Source: Vigna angularis (lineage: Eukaryota; Streptophyta; Magnoliopsida; Fabales; Fabaceae). From it: DNA of 64,000 bases. Positions 1 through 13,036 of this stretch are shown here, piece after piece (the first letter of the stretch is position 1; each line of letters begins with the position of its first letter). Where the stretch lies: NCBI RefSeq assembly GCF_016808095.1, contig NC_068977.1, positions 31,538,864 through 31,602,863 on the forward strand, read 5' to 3'. Both the position numbers and the translations under genes were made by a program. Below the pieces are notes generated by a model. It was not told the origin of the DNA. It searched no databases and was given only the letters and a program-made list of their open reading frames with translations.

Positions 1-234
1 TAGATATTATTTCATTCGTGAGCTTGCAACATAATATATAACTTGACCTCAATCATAATGTATAATTTAATATTGAAGTCTTGGAGAGATAACAATTAAT
101 AGGTATCTTTTTTGTATTTTCTACTGATAAAGAAATATCTTGTTGATTTCCTTTTCCTTCTCTGGAAGACTCAGTGCATTTATTTCTCTTGATTTCTGTT
201 TTTACCTTATTTTCTGCCTCGTGAAATCAACAAC
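1..234. other. 3' flank of the alpha-galactosidase gene
   Basis: This AT-rich stretch lies downstream of the minus-strand alpha-galactosidase stop codon and probably holds its 3' UTR. I see no other gene or repeat in it. Confidence 0.5.
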
Positions 235-3200
235 TTATGTACTTGTCAGGACATACATGTTACAAGCATGAGAATCTAGTTCAGCAGATATTTCTCCGGA
301 GACAGATGATTGTGTTGAATGCTGCAAAATTCAAAACAAATAATGAAATGCATAGCTCATAACTATTTGTAACTATTTTTAGATAATTTGCATTGTAAAG
401 AACACAATGAATCAAACTATGCAGCTCACCTTCCATAAATCTCTTGCATCAACTACAGTTCCTGGTTTGAGGCCTATATCAGACCATGATGCAGTAACTT
501 TTGCTTTGGATGAACTTCTATTCCATAATATCACTGCTAACTTGTTATTACTGAGAGGACCAGCCCAAACCTGCAACACTTGCTTTCTTTTAAGAAGTTC
601 TACTAAGTAGTTTGAGAAACAAGATAAATTCAAATTAGTGACAGAATAATTTGTGTAACTTTTGAAAAATATGTCACTAAAATTTCTGAACTCACTTAGT
701 AGAAAATTCTTGAAAAATTTATATATTAATCTAAGTTTCATATTAAATAAAAAAATCAAAAAATTGAGCACTATATATAAAAAAAAATCTATAAATTTAT
801 CGTTTTAAGATTTTAAATTAAAAGTTATATAATTTTTTACATAAATTGACTTTATGTCTTATTAGTATGGTGTTTTTCGATGAATCATCTCTTGAAAAAA
901 CCATTATAAATTAAGATGTCAATCTTATCATCAATTTTAGTGAAAAAGAAACACACTGCACAAGCAAAAGAAAAGGAAGTTACCTCCAAATCATTATTAC
1001 TTTTCACCTTCTTTCCTTGAACTCCAAGCTTGTCTGCAAAAGCCTAGGATGATTAGCTATAAAAGCATTCTCTTTTTTAAGAAAGGATAAGAATGTTAAT
1101 TTGGTAGTTCCATACCTTGGTTTACTGCAATAACTTCTTTGTTGCTAAGCAGTTCTTTTGTGGTGGCATCCAGTGCTCTAATGTCACAACCAATCAACAA
1201 AGGAGCCTATATATATGTACGAAAGAAAGAAATGCACTCAATATGCAAAACTACATTATTATATGCAAAAGCCTAATAAATCTCATCATTTCCTTGTTTC
1301 ATGTTACCTTAGCCAGTGCCCATATGCTGAAATGAGCACGATATTCTTCTGTTGTCATGCCTCCATTTCCAACTTCTAGCATGTCAGGGTCTGTAGAAAA
1401 CACAATGATTATAGTAAACAAAACCTGTACATAGTCATAGTTATTTATTTATTTTGGTTAAAGAACTTGTCTCTTCAATCACTAAGCAATCTAAGATTGA
1501 TTACTATGTAGAAAACTAGTCTGTGGTGAAGATTATTACCATTCCATCCTCCTGGTCCAGCATAAGAAGCCCAGTTGTCATTCAGATCTGCCCGAGATAT
1601 CATACTGTGGAGAAAATAACTCAGATTTTGATGTGGAAAAGGAAAGAAAATGAATTCTTTGAAAGTGATGAATGTGATGCAGATATAACTTAATTATCAT
1701 GCCTTTTCAAATTGAGTACTAGAAAATGAAACTCCTCAAATTAGATTCATATCACATTGACATTGAAGATAAATAGATTTGCATCATATCATGCATGCTT
1801 ACCTATCCCACTTATCTTCAATGTCTCCTGTTGTTCTCCAACTATTTCCCACACTTTTGGCCCAAGTTGCTGGATCTTCTGATCCCCTATGTTTGAGAAA
1901 GCAATTAATACTTGTGAGTTTTTTGGCTTAGAGGAATAACAGAGTTGAAGAAAACCCAGCTACACTTTCTTCTAGCAGTATAAACACCTCAAATGAAGAG
2001 TCAAATTCGTCAGAATAATGTTTGTGAAACATGGTCACAAATTTTCTCACCATTCACACAAAGAGAAGAAAATTGGCCTTCCGGTGTTTGACAAAGCTTT
2101 ACTCATTGGAGGGTACCTGTGTTACAAAATGTATCAATGCCTGAATTATGGAGGCATGTAGATTGTTTATGTGTATTTGAAGGTCACAAATACCTCTCTT
2201 TGGGGCTTATGTTATTATTCTCACAATTATCATACTTCAAGTAGTCAATCCCCTAAAGTAACATTGAAATTAGTTCTTAGTAAAATTACATAGGATAGAG
2301 GTTGATGCAAATGTGAAATGAATTTGAAATGAATGGATGTTACCCAGGAAGCAAATGTCTTTGCATCTTGTTCTTCATGTCCTAGTGATCCGGGCATAGT
2401 TTTGCTGCATGTTTGATTTCTGCAAGAATTTGTGAGAGTTTGAAAAAAGGTTGAATAATAACAGAGATGCAAAATTAAGATTCTAATTTGTTATATACCC
2501 TGCATCAGAATAGATCCCCAACTTTAAACCTTTTTTATGAACATAATCAGCAAGAGCCTTCATTCCTGAAGGAAATGTTGAGGCTTTAGGAACCAAATTT
2601 CCCTGCCACCATTTTACATTAGCCAAATTAAATATCATAGAAAGTGGATATATATATTGTGACATGAAGACTACACATGTTGATAAGTAAACTTTAATTT
2701 TAAGTCAATTCTATACTTTTATTTTACATTTAATCATGTAAGATCTCTAACATAAGACTAAATACTTATGAATGGTTCTATAGCAATTTAATATCGATTG
2801 AAATAACATATCTCCCCCAACAATAGATTTTATTAAAATAAATTTGATTTTGATACCATGTTAGAAATTGAAATTTAAGTTTAATATATTTGAACAAAAT
2901 ACTAAGTATCAAAAATGTTAAATTCATCATTAGTCAGTAATTTGAGGCACCTATGTTCAAATTCAAATTTTGCAATCATCATGAGCAGATTGTTAATTAG
3001 GAAAATGAACCAAAGTGTCTAATCCACCTTTCTAATTGAAATTATTCAAACTAAATAACATAATTACCTGCGAATCTCGATTAAGCTCTCCCCAACAATC
3101 ATCTGAGCATTTGAAAAAGAGTTGTACATTATTTTTTTATTGTGAACAAATGTGCCATAGTTTTGTACTATTAACGGCAATAATAATTTTTATAATACAA

Positions 3201-5091
3201 AATGAATTACCTATGTTAATATATTGGTAACCAAGAGCAGCAAGGCCAGTTGACACCATAGCATCAGCTGTGCAAAATTTACAGCATATATTAACAAGAA
3301 TATGTCTAGTATTCTAAATACAGTTCCAGTAAATTCAAAATTCATGTAGAAATAGTTAAGTACCTGTTTCTTGAATTAACTCTTCGTTAATATTGCAGGA
3401 AAAATGGTTCCAGCTATTCCATCTGAATTTTATCATCAGTAAGTTATCACTGTACATTTACTTCCATATATTTGAAAATTTTCATCACTAATGAAATCAT
3501 AGAAATTCTTTTACCATTTCCTTTCAGTTATATTTTTTTATTCATAAAGGTATAAAATGTAATCACAATCTAAAATGTTGAATTTCCATGATAAATTCCC
3601 ATTTCTTGCTGGCTGGGTTTTTTCGTAATATAATAAAAAATAAACAATCTATCAAGTAAACATTATAGAAGTGATCGTGACAAAAAAATTGGTCTAAAGT
3701 TCAAGATAAGATCATTTAGAAAATCATTAACATTTTATTGGCCTACCCTAACCATAATAAAAAGTGGTTGGAATGTCAATGGAAAATTCAGTTGAGTTGA
3801 AAGCTCAATCAAAGTAAGAGGAAAAATAGTGGATTAGAATTAGAACCAAATAATGCTTAGATGGGGACCCTAAAGAAAGCTTGTGACATCTATTTCTATA
3901 CCATCATTAGTCAATTCTAATTTATTTATGTTAATGGTTATATACTATATAAATTCTTGGTTTATGATTGATGAAAGCGATTAATAAAGATGAAACAAGA
4001 ACCTAGGATTTTTTTTTATTTACAAAAATTAGCATAGGTTAAGAAATTGGTAAAACAAAGAAATACAATAGTAACTCTTTTTCTTAACATTTTGTGCCTA
4101 TTTGAATCAATAAAGTCATCAAATGTCCTTTTCATTTTGCCAAGTGCCAACTGGTTGGAGAAGCTAAACAACTAATGCAAATTCCACAAACCCCAAACAA
4201 CAATCATAATTAAAGCTTAACCAATTAAAAGACAAATCAGGGCACCACCATGAACATGCCTTGGAGCACTCACATCATCTTCTTCAACTCATGATTATGC
4301 AAGCTGGATGTGGTGGCAGAACTTGACGGTGCCACCATAAATTATTCATTGATATGAATGAAGAATCAGATCATGATGAGACATAATAATATTATTTTAT
4401 TACTTTCTATTGAAATTTGTGTTTGAACTTCTACATGACAAAAGTTTGTCTCATTTTAAAGATCCTTTTGATTTCACTGCCTCTCCTAATTTCCCAATAC
4501 TGATAATGGAGCAATGAACATCACAAGTATTCTCTTGAATTAGGATGAATACAACATAGGAAGAAAAGTAATTGTAATAAGATAAATTTATATTAACGAA
4601 GTAAAACTGTGATTTTGATTGAAAATGATATTAAACAAGTTTAATAGCTGTAAAGTTAAATTTAATTAGTCTTATCCTACAATGATTAGCTGAGATGAGA
4701 TCATGCATGTGAAAATCAATGTTAGACTTTGCACACACATGTTAAATAGTATTTCAATTATTTGAGCATGTTAGTTAGATGCAAAAGGTAAAGGAGACAG
4801 GGTTCACAAGGAAGGAAGAAAACCAGAAAAGTTTGGTGAGGAAAGTGAAGAAAAAGAAGCTTACCCCATAGGTGGTGTTTGGCCAAGTCCATTCTCAACC
4901 AGGTTTCTTCTATGTTCCTCTCTAGACATCATCATCTTCACATTCATCAACCCTCCTTCTCTTGTTCTATTCATCAAACATCTGGCAGATGAAAATATTG
5001 CACTATTCAACAACACAAGGAAGCACAAGGCAAGTTTTCCCATCATGGATAACTTCAATCTCCAACTTGAAGATGAGTCTTGAAGTGCCAT
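235..5091 (-). CDS. alpha-galactosidase (GH27 melibiase), 15 exons
   Basis: Exons, from the 5' end of the gene: 4865-5091, 3364-3422, 3211-3267, 3068-3102, 2499-2602, 2344-2419, 2194-2252, 2051-2116, 1803-1886, 1540-1604, 1308-1390, 1116-1206, 984-1033, 430-570 and 235-321. They join in frame to 1284 nt (427 aa) with GT-AG sites throughout. The family removes terminal alpha-1,6-galactose from raffinose-type oligosaccharides and galactomannan, in the wall or vacuole. Visible signatures are the WNSWN block (77-81), DDCW (115-118), KYDNC with the nucleophile Asp194, and SRADLND with the acid/base Asp262; the C-terminal beta domain runs from about 340 to 427. The N-terminus is hydrophobic at about 18-35, consistent with a secretory signal. 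A second Met pair at residues 16-17 would give a more conventional signal peptide, so the true start may be 45-48 nt further in. All key residues are present, so the gene looks functional. Confidence 0.93.
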
Positions 5092-5686
5092 GTTGCAAAC
5101 TATGCACTATATGAATATATAAATGTGTAAAGTTTTTATCTTTATTATATGGGGTGGTATTGAATGTGCCAAAAGCTATTGAAAGGGATTTGAGAGGAAG
5201 AAGAAGGAAAAGAAACTTTGCAAGAGGTGGGAGCTAAGCTACCATGAGTATAGTTCAATTTATGGAGTTATTTTAGAAGAGTAACTTGCAATTTAAAGAG
5301 CAATAAGTAGTGGAAGTGATGGTTGGTTCAATGGACCAACTTACTTTTAAAAATAATATTATCACAATGAAAATATTGGTTTATTAAAATATTTTTGTCT
5401 CATAAATATTACGAGTATATATGAATAAAATGTGATAAATAATTAATATATACAATTATTTATTATTTGTGAGTATTTTAATATTTTCATTTATAAGCTA
5501 ATATTATTGACAAAAATATTAAAATTAAAATTTAATTTATATTCTATTAAATTTAATTTAATTTAAATTAAAATATTTTATTAGGTTAAATTTAATTTAT
5601 ATTTGATTTTATATTTTTTATAATTTTGTTTTAAAATTTTAAAATTTTATTTATATTTTATTTTAAAATTTTATAATTTTCTTAAA

Positions 5687-5690
<4 letters not shown>

Positions 5691-5726
<36 letters not shown>
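5691..5726. repeat. (AT)n microsatellite
   Basis: About 18 uninterrupted AT dinucleotides in AT-rich intergenic DNA. Confidence 0.95.
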
Positions 5727-5729
<3 letters not shown>

Positions 5730-7729
5730 AGGGTTTTAAAAAATTCACATATATTTTTAAATAAATATCAAATAAGTAATAAATTGATTTTTTTTATATT
5801 ATAGATCGAATAATGAATATCACATATCATCTCTAATTATTAAAACCAGTTTTTCTTAATAAAATTTAAACTTCATTTCCTCGTTAACAAAGTAACATTT
5901 TAGTTTAATGAATTATATCCTAATAAATGAAAGAAGAAAAAATAAATGTTCTTAAAATATTGATAAATTAGTCATTTTTCTCAAATTACTCTTTAGTTGA
6001 AACACACTTGGTACATTTATCCACAAAGTTTTATAGATCAAATACAAACTTAAAAATATTATTTATTTTGAAAGAAAAAAAATTCAATTCATTTTTAATA
6101 AACCTTAATTGAACCGGCCCACATAAGTACTAATAACCATTTGCTTTGCTGTATTTTTATATGTATTCTCAACATAGATGAAAACAAGAAACCATATCAC
6201 TTTCAATCAAATCCAGGTAACAAAATTTGAAAAATCACAAAATTAGTTATCATTGAAATTTTAAAATAGTACATGTATAATGTGTCTTACTCTTTACTTA
6301 TATATAAAAAAAAAATATGACTTTTGTAACTATTTTGGTGTATTTTAGTAATATATTTTACCTTTTATTAAATTAAATAATTTTATTATGTGGTAAAATA
6401 CATAATTATACTATTTCTATATAATAATAAATAATGATAATATCATAATAACTTCAACTTAGAAATAATCTCTTTTTTATAAATATATTTATTTATTAAT
6501 TTTTAAATTATATTATTTTAGTACAGAAACTCACTTTTAAGGTAGTATAAAAATAATTTTACTATCGATAAATCCCTTGAACTTTTCATGTCTTGTATGG
6601 TAGAAACAAGGAAATGCAACCAAAATATTAGCTTTACAACTGTTGAAGATTGTATATAAACAAAAAAATAAACTTTCTTTTCAAGGTTTGATTAAACTCA
6701 ACTATAAATATTAAGAACGTATCTTATTTTGGATTTATGCCCTTAACCTCATGCTTTAATTTTTATTTTTATTTTAATTTATTGTTCAAGTTAAAATTTT
6801 ATATGATAATTTATGGGTTCCATGGTTTATTTTATGATTACACTTTCTTTCCTTTAACTTTACACTGAACATATTTTTCTATCATCCTAAGAAACAATTT
6901 TTCTTTTATTATAGTCTTCGTATCTTTAATCTCTTCTAAAATTTAGGTTAAAGAGTAAGATAAATGATAAAAAAGAAATTTTAATTTTCAATTTCATTAT
7001 GGGTTGAAGATTATTGGATACGATTTTAACCTAAGATATTACTAATACAATTGCTACATTTCCTTTTTTACTTACTGTTTTTCGGTAAGTTTGGTATATA
7101 AATTTTAATTTAACAAAAGAAATACCATAGGTAAGTTTTTCTAATTAAATTAGCAACTATGAGGTTTTTCAATTTAGCTGAAGAGAATAATTAATAAACT
7201 AACAAAATATGGTTAACTTTACTAAGGTGGAAGAATTAAACTTAACTATTAAAATATATTCTTTTGATAATGAAAATACAAAAGTTAAACTTAACTTTTT
7301 ATAACTATTTAAATATTTCTTTCGATTACGAAAATAAAAAATTAAACTTTACCACTTTTATAGATTTTATTATAGATTCCTAAAAATATAATTCGATAGA
7401 AGTATAAAATTTATTTAAAAAAAAAGAAAAAATTAATATCAACACAAAAAAAAATTGAAACATTTCAAATTTTTTATATTAACTAAAAAAAATTCAATAT
7501 ACCTTTATTTTTGTCGACTTTATTTTTGTCGACTTTATTTAATGTGTTTATTTAATGTGAAACTCATTTATATTTAATGTAGTATTTATTTTGGTAAATT
7601 ACTTTTAATTTAGTCACTTTTGATAATGTTATCTAAATGTATGTGTCATCAGTCACTTCATGATATTTTAAAATTTTAAAACAGTCATTCTTTTATCAAT
7701 ATAATGTCAAAGTGTATTACTCTTCACTA

Positions 7730-8180
7730 TTTTAAAAATTATAAGGAAAATTTTACATTATTTTAAAAATTATAAGAATAAATCTTCATTATTTTTAAAA
7801 CTAGAAAGAAAGTTTAATTTTTTTTTTAAATTGTAAGGAAAATTCTAATTTATTTCTAAAATTAGAAAGAAAATTCTAGTTTATATTTAAAATTAGAGAA
7901 CAATTATTTATTAATTCTAAAATTAGAAGAAAAATTCTTCGTTACTTTTGAATTAGAAGGCAAACTCTCCATTACTTTTAAAATTAGAAAGAAATTTTAT
8001 TATTATTTCTAAAATTAAAAGGTAACTTCTTCATTATTTTAAAAATTGTAAGAAAAATTCTTCATTATTTTTAAAATGAAAAGGAAAATTGTAATTTATT
8101 TCTAAAATTATAAGGAAAATTCTTGTTTATTTTTAACAATAGAAGGAAAATTTTTTGTTATTTTTAAAATAGAATAAATT
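7730..8180. repeat. degenerate 31-bp minisatellite, about 14 units
   Basis: A unit resembling TTCATTATTTTTAAAATTAG followed by AAGGAAAATT recurs with a near-constant spacing of 30-31 bp. The ATTAGAAG-like core falls at 7861, 7892, 7922, 7952, 7983, 8014 and 8045, with weaker units on either side. Copies are diverged from each other, so the array is old. No coding frame runs through it. Confidence 0.8.
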
Positions 8181-8833
8181 TTTTTCATTATTTATAAACC
8201 TAATTTAACCCTATTTTTTACATGTAAAAAAATTATACATAAATATAAAAATTATATTCCAATAATATAGTTAGAGTTAGTTTAAAAATAATTATTTAAT
8301 AAAAAGTGAATTTTAGAAAAATAAATAAATCTGGTCTGAGTTTGCAGAGGAAGAAAATTGAGACTGAATTGAATAAAATTAATAAAAATTGAGATTAAAT
8401 TGAACAAAATTAACCAAATTTAACTGAGTTGAATATAAGAAATTGATATTGACTCAATACGTAACTGACACTGACACTGACTTGTCACGTGATACTAACA
8501 TTGTTATATCATGTGACACAATATTGACTTGATAACTTTTTTTAAATTATGAACAAATTTAAAAAAAATTAAAAAAGTCACACAGACACATTATTCATCT
8601 TTCTTTTACAATTGAGATTATATCATTAAAAATGACTAAATTGAACATAATATTTCAAAATAGAGACCATATTAAATACACAAAAAAATCTTACATTAAA
8701 CAAAGTGAAAATAATAATCAAAAGTATTTAAACCTTAAAAAACCATATAGTAAGTTATATTCTAAATATAGTTTTCTTTTTTAATATAGAGACATAACCA
8801 GCATATAATTTTAGATTTTTAAATTGTTGGTTT

Positions 8834-8895
8834 TATTTATTTTCTTTTCTGAAAAAAATATATTTATTTTCTTTTCTGAAAAAATATATTTATTT
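8834..8895. repeat. two-copy direct duplication of about 33 bp
   Basis: The segment around TTTATTTTCTTTTCTGAAAA followed by a TATA-rich tail occurs twice back to back. Confidence 0.7.
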
Positions 8896-9565
8896 ATACA
8901 TTTTATAAAAGGACTTGTTATACAACATTAGATATATGTTGGATAAATTCATATATAAAGAAAAAATACCGTACACAATAGTAGAAAAGTTCACAAGTTA
9001 TCATATATATTTATTAAAAACATATACAACTTATCATATGTTATCAATGTGTTTATATATTCTCAAAATAATATCCATATTTGAAAAGATATAATTTTTT
9101 ATTTATTTGTTTTATTTAAACAAGTAAGATATCTCTTTTATATAATTTTAGATGTCTATTTTATAAATTTATTAAAAAATAAATATTTTCATAAATAATA
9201 AATTGCACTACGGAAAATTACATAATGTTAATAGTTATAACTTGTAGGTAATAACAAATAGTTTGTTGATAATTTGTTAGATTACAAAAATTTGAGCAAT
9301 CACAAATTTTTTAGTAATTATCAATAATCGCAAATTTATCAATAATTATCAATGAATTTTAATTGTCAGTAAAATCTTTAATTTTGTCTTCTTTTTTTCT
9401 TTTTTTTTTCTTCTTTTTCTTCATCCTCTCATTTCCCCCCTCTCCTCCTTCTCTTACCTCATCGTCTCGTCGTCATCTTCAACTCTTTTTCCTCCTCCTT
9501 ACATTTCATTATCATTATTGTTACCTTTGATTCTTTCTCATCTTTCTCCTCCTTTTTCTCATTTT

Positions 9566-12054
9566 TGGTCAGAACCCATTTAAAACGCACCCAAAACTCC
9601 TCTGAGCGGACGCCAGGTGTCAAGCAAAGGGAATCTGGAAATCAGAAAGTGGGAGACAGGTGTGGGCAGCTGAGTGGCCGTTCGTCCTTGACGGTTGTCG
9701 TAAAACTTAGTTTTTCAAAACTCACGCCACTCTCTGCATGCAACCCTCTTCTTCCAATTTCTTAAACTTCATTTTCTCCTCCATCTCTCTAAAAGCTCTT
9801 ACTTCTCTCTACAAAATCTCACTCTTTCTCTTCTCCGATCACCACTCAGGGACCGCTGAAGCACTCCCGATGTCAAGAGCTTCCAGTTGAACTAATCAGT
9901 TTTTTGGTTCTAAACTAGTGAGTTACTTTCTCCTTAGAACGTTCGTTCTTCTTACACATGCAAAACCAGATTCTTGGTTGCATGAAGGGGGGGGGGGGGG
10001 TCACTTTATTCTGAGTATTTATGGTTTTCCTGTTTGGTTTAGTTTGTAAGGGGTGATCGTCGAACTCTAAGACTTCAATAGTGAGGAGCTATATTTCTGC
10101 ATTGTTGAACGTTCGGTCACGCTTATAGGTAAGGGAAGCTTATATAATTTGATTGTATGTTCGTTTCTACGTTCGTTTTTAATGGATGCATGTTTGTTGA
10201 GTTGTTGAATGAATATGAAGTATGATTGTTGATATGTATTGACTGTATGATGTATGAATATTTACTATGATATGGATGTTTGACTTTATGAAAATAGATG
10301 TTGAGAAATGAATTGATATAAAGAATTCTAAGTATGTAATTCCCTATGAAAGTGTACGTTCGTTACTGAATGGTCCTTGACCGTTCGGTTTTCTAGTAGA
10401 CTCGGTTGGAACTGGATTCTTTCATTTGAAAAGAATTCTAGTTGAGGATGAGCGTCTTCGTTTTGTAATAATTGTACATGAGCGTTCGGCCAAGGGTAGT
10501 CGTTCCTTGGTATTCGATTGTAAACTTAAGTATATCTATATGTAATTATATATTTCGTTCGTTATTGAAAACTATTTAAATGATATCTTATTATATTTAT
10601 CAAGCCTTTCTTCTATAAGTTTAGTAGTGTTCGATCTTACACCAAGCGCTCGTACTAAGTAAGTGCTCGGTCTTACACCAGACACTCGTTCTCGTTTCCG
10701 TAATCTATCTTTATAATAAGAGCGTTCGTCCAAACTCAATAGAGTTCACTCTCTATAGTGCTCGGTCTTTGACTGACATTCTGATTGTTCTTTATGTTTA
10801 ACTCATTCAAAAGCTAAGTATATTTATTGACGTTCGGTTTATTCACCAGATTCAGTTGGGTACCATTATTTGATGTCCCACAGTGTTTGTCTCAATTGGT
10901 TTCAGCCTAGAGTCTTAGTACTCGGCCTAGGCTTGTTGGCGTTCGGTCTAACTCTCGTGAGTCAGTTTATTCAATTGGCTTACCTAGTAAATAACGTTTA
11001 GTTTTATTCGTCCTCGAGAAATATTATTGAAATCAGTCTCTTTCTTAAACCCGATGTTCACACTTTCAGTTTTGATCCGTTTTGGAACTGGAGACCTTTG
11101 GCCTCACTCCGAGCGTTCGGTCTTGTTCGGGGTTGATGTTTAACGTTCGGTATTTGGTATCCTAAGGGATCTTTGTACGAATGGTTCGGTTGAGATTATT
11201 AATAATGAAAGATGATGAAATATGATATGAATGAAATGATTTGGGTTATAAACGAGTATTCCGGGGAGGAATAGCTCATGAATGTATATTGGAAATTGGT
11301 AAAGTATGAATGCGGGCATGCTAAGCTGGCGGTTCATCCTGATATTCGTGATTACTCGTTTCTCACGTAGAGAAGGGTAAGTCATGTGTGAGAATGGCAG
11401 GAGGTCCTCGTCCTTATGGTTAATTTGGACGAAACGGACTAACCTCGGGTGGCAGCTGTTGAGGGTATCCTAGTTACTACATCACCCGGGTGCACGAACG
11501 TCGTAGCTACACATAATTCATACAGTCCGGACAGTTAGAGTCTAGTATTAGGCTTTGCATGTAAAAGTGAATGAAATTATCTGTTTAATTGCATTGTGTG
11601 AAGTACATGTTGATGATTGAATTGAATTACATAAGCTTACCCTATTTTCCTGTTTTGTCCGTTTTGTATGTACGGTGTGTGTCCTTCTGTTGCAATGATC
11701 ATCCATGTGGATGTGAGCAGAAGGAAAAGCGTTGCTAGAAGAGGCGCTGGAAGAAGAAAATTTGGTAGAGGTAGAAGTTAAGACCGAACAGTAGAACCGT
11801 TCGGTTAGTTGTTGGTTTCTTTGTATGACCGTTCGGTCATCTTTTGGGCTACTTCTTTTGTAGGCCGTTCGGTATAGGTCTTTTGTAAACCGTTCGGCAT
11901 AGTTTCAACTTTTGTACAGTTTTAGCTTTCCCGTTATTATGTAAGGTCGTTCAGCCATAAGCGTACGTTCTACCTTTTGTATGAACTGATATGTAGTATT
12001 ATGAATGTGATGTTCCTATTATATGAATTTACACTATATTTTTGGGATGTTACA
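9566..12054. mobile_element. solo LTR, copy A of a CGTTCGG-rich retrotransposon family
   Basis: The 2.49-kb segment begins TGGTCAGAACC and ends GGGATGTTACA, the same termini (inverted) as copy B at 31641-34112. It carries about a dozen GTTCGG motifs, a CT-rich leader-like tract (about 9750-9850), a conserved AGGTAAGGGAAGCTTA block near 10126, a conserved GATGATCATC-type block near 11695 and the hairpin at 11444-11490. There is no internal gag-pol, which fits a solo LTR left by recombination. The flanks are pyrimidine-rich, so a target duplication cannot be called with confidence. TGTAACATCCC as an LTR start, read in the opposite orientation, recalls long Ty3/gypsy LTRs; the clade and orientation are inferred, not shown. 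Confidence 0.75.
9987..10000. repeat. 14-base G homopolymer inside LTR copy A
   Basis: Fourteen consecutive G, next to a sequence otherwise shared with the other LTR copies. It could be a real expansion or an assembly or sequencing artefact. Confidence 0.9.
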
Positions 12055-12983
12055 TTCTTTCTCCTCCTCCTCCTTGTTCTATTATTCATCTCACTATCTC
12101 CTCTTAATATACTAAAAAGAATAATTAAATTTGGTGGAAAACATATTATTTATTTTATCAATAAAAATATTCATCATTAATAAAAATCACAAATTATCAA
12201 TAAAATTTATCAAAAAAAAATATCATTAAATTTATTACTAATAAAATTATATTGACGTATTCATGAAGAATTTAAATTTTAAAATTCGTCAACAAATTTG
12301 AATTTGTTGACAAATTAATATTTGTGAGTAAAATTTGGTCCATACATACAAAAAAACTTTTATAGCTTTGAAAAGGAAAGAAAAAGCTTAAACATAAAAT
12401 AAAGAAAAACACACTCAAATAATTTGGTGGAACAAAAATAATTTAAAAGTTAGACATAGCAAAATAATTACATTCTCATTAAGATATCCGAAAGTGTAAG
12501 AGACTCTATAATCACATAAAATATAAAATAATTTACTAACGAAAAGTTTTCATGAGCACAGTAAATTAAAAGGTTTTTTACATCCATTGGACACAGTCTT
12601 GTTCAAGATATAATTATATATTACATAAAAAAATATTTATATATATATAGAAAAAGAGGTGCAATTAGAAATTATGTTATTGGTGAAAAATTAAAGCCTT
12701 AAATTCTTGTTGGGTTACATTTACTTCCTGAACCCCATCAATTTACTCAATATTTATTGGATATAAAAAGAAAACCTTTAAACTTACATTTATTTTAGTT
12801 CAAAATCATACCTCAACTTATATTTATTTCTTGCTAACTTTTTATAATGAATTGTGAAATATAGAACTTCATAGATTTTATAAACATTGTATGAGTGTGT
12901 TGGGAAGGTAAAGTTTAGGTCCTTTCTTAGTTTTAAACTTTGGTTACTCTTTAGGGTTACAAAAGGTTACCTTCTTTTAATAC

Positions 12984-13036
<53 letters not shown>

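Larger units (their letters stand above)
5092..9565. other. AT-rich intergenic region without recognisable genes
   Basis: This region lies upstream of the alpha-galactosidase gene, whose likely TATA-like sequence on the minus strand is near 5141-5152. It is very AT-rich and contains the AT microsatellite at 5691-5726, a 31-bp minisatellite at about 7730-8180, a short direct duplication near 8834-8895, and a CT-rich tract (9380-9560) running up to LTR copy A. I see no credible coding sequence. Confidence 0.6.

Noticed and set aside
9206..9220. CACTACGGAAAA, resembling a CACTA transposon end
   Set aside because: No matching inverted end or 3-bp duplication was found on the other side of LTR copy A, where an older element would have to end.
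9566..12054. Copy A as a protein-coding gene or long non-coding RNA gene
   Set aside because: It has a CT-rich leader-like tract and donor-like motif, but shared ends with copy B (which has a 5-bp duplication) show it is an LTR.
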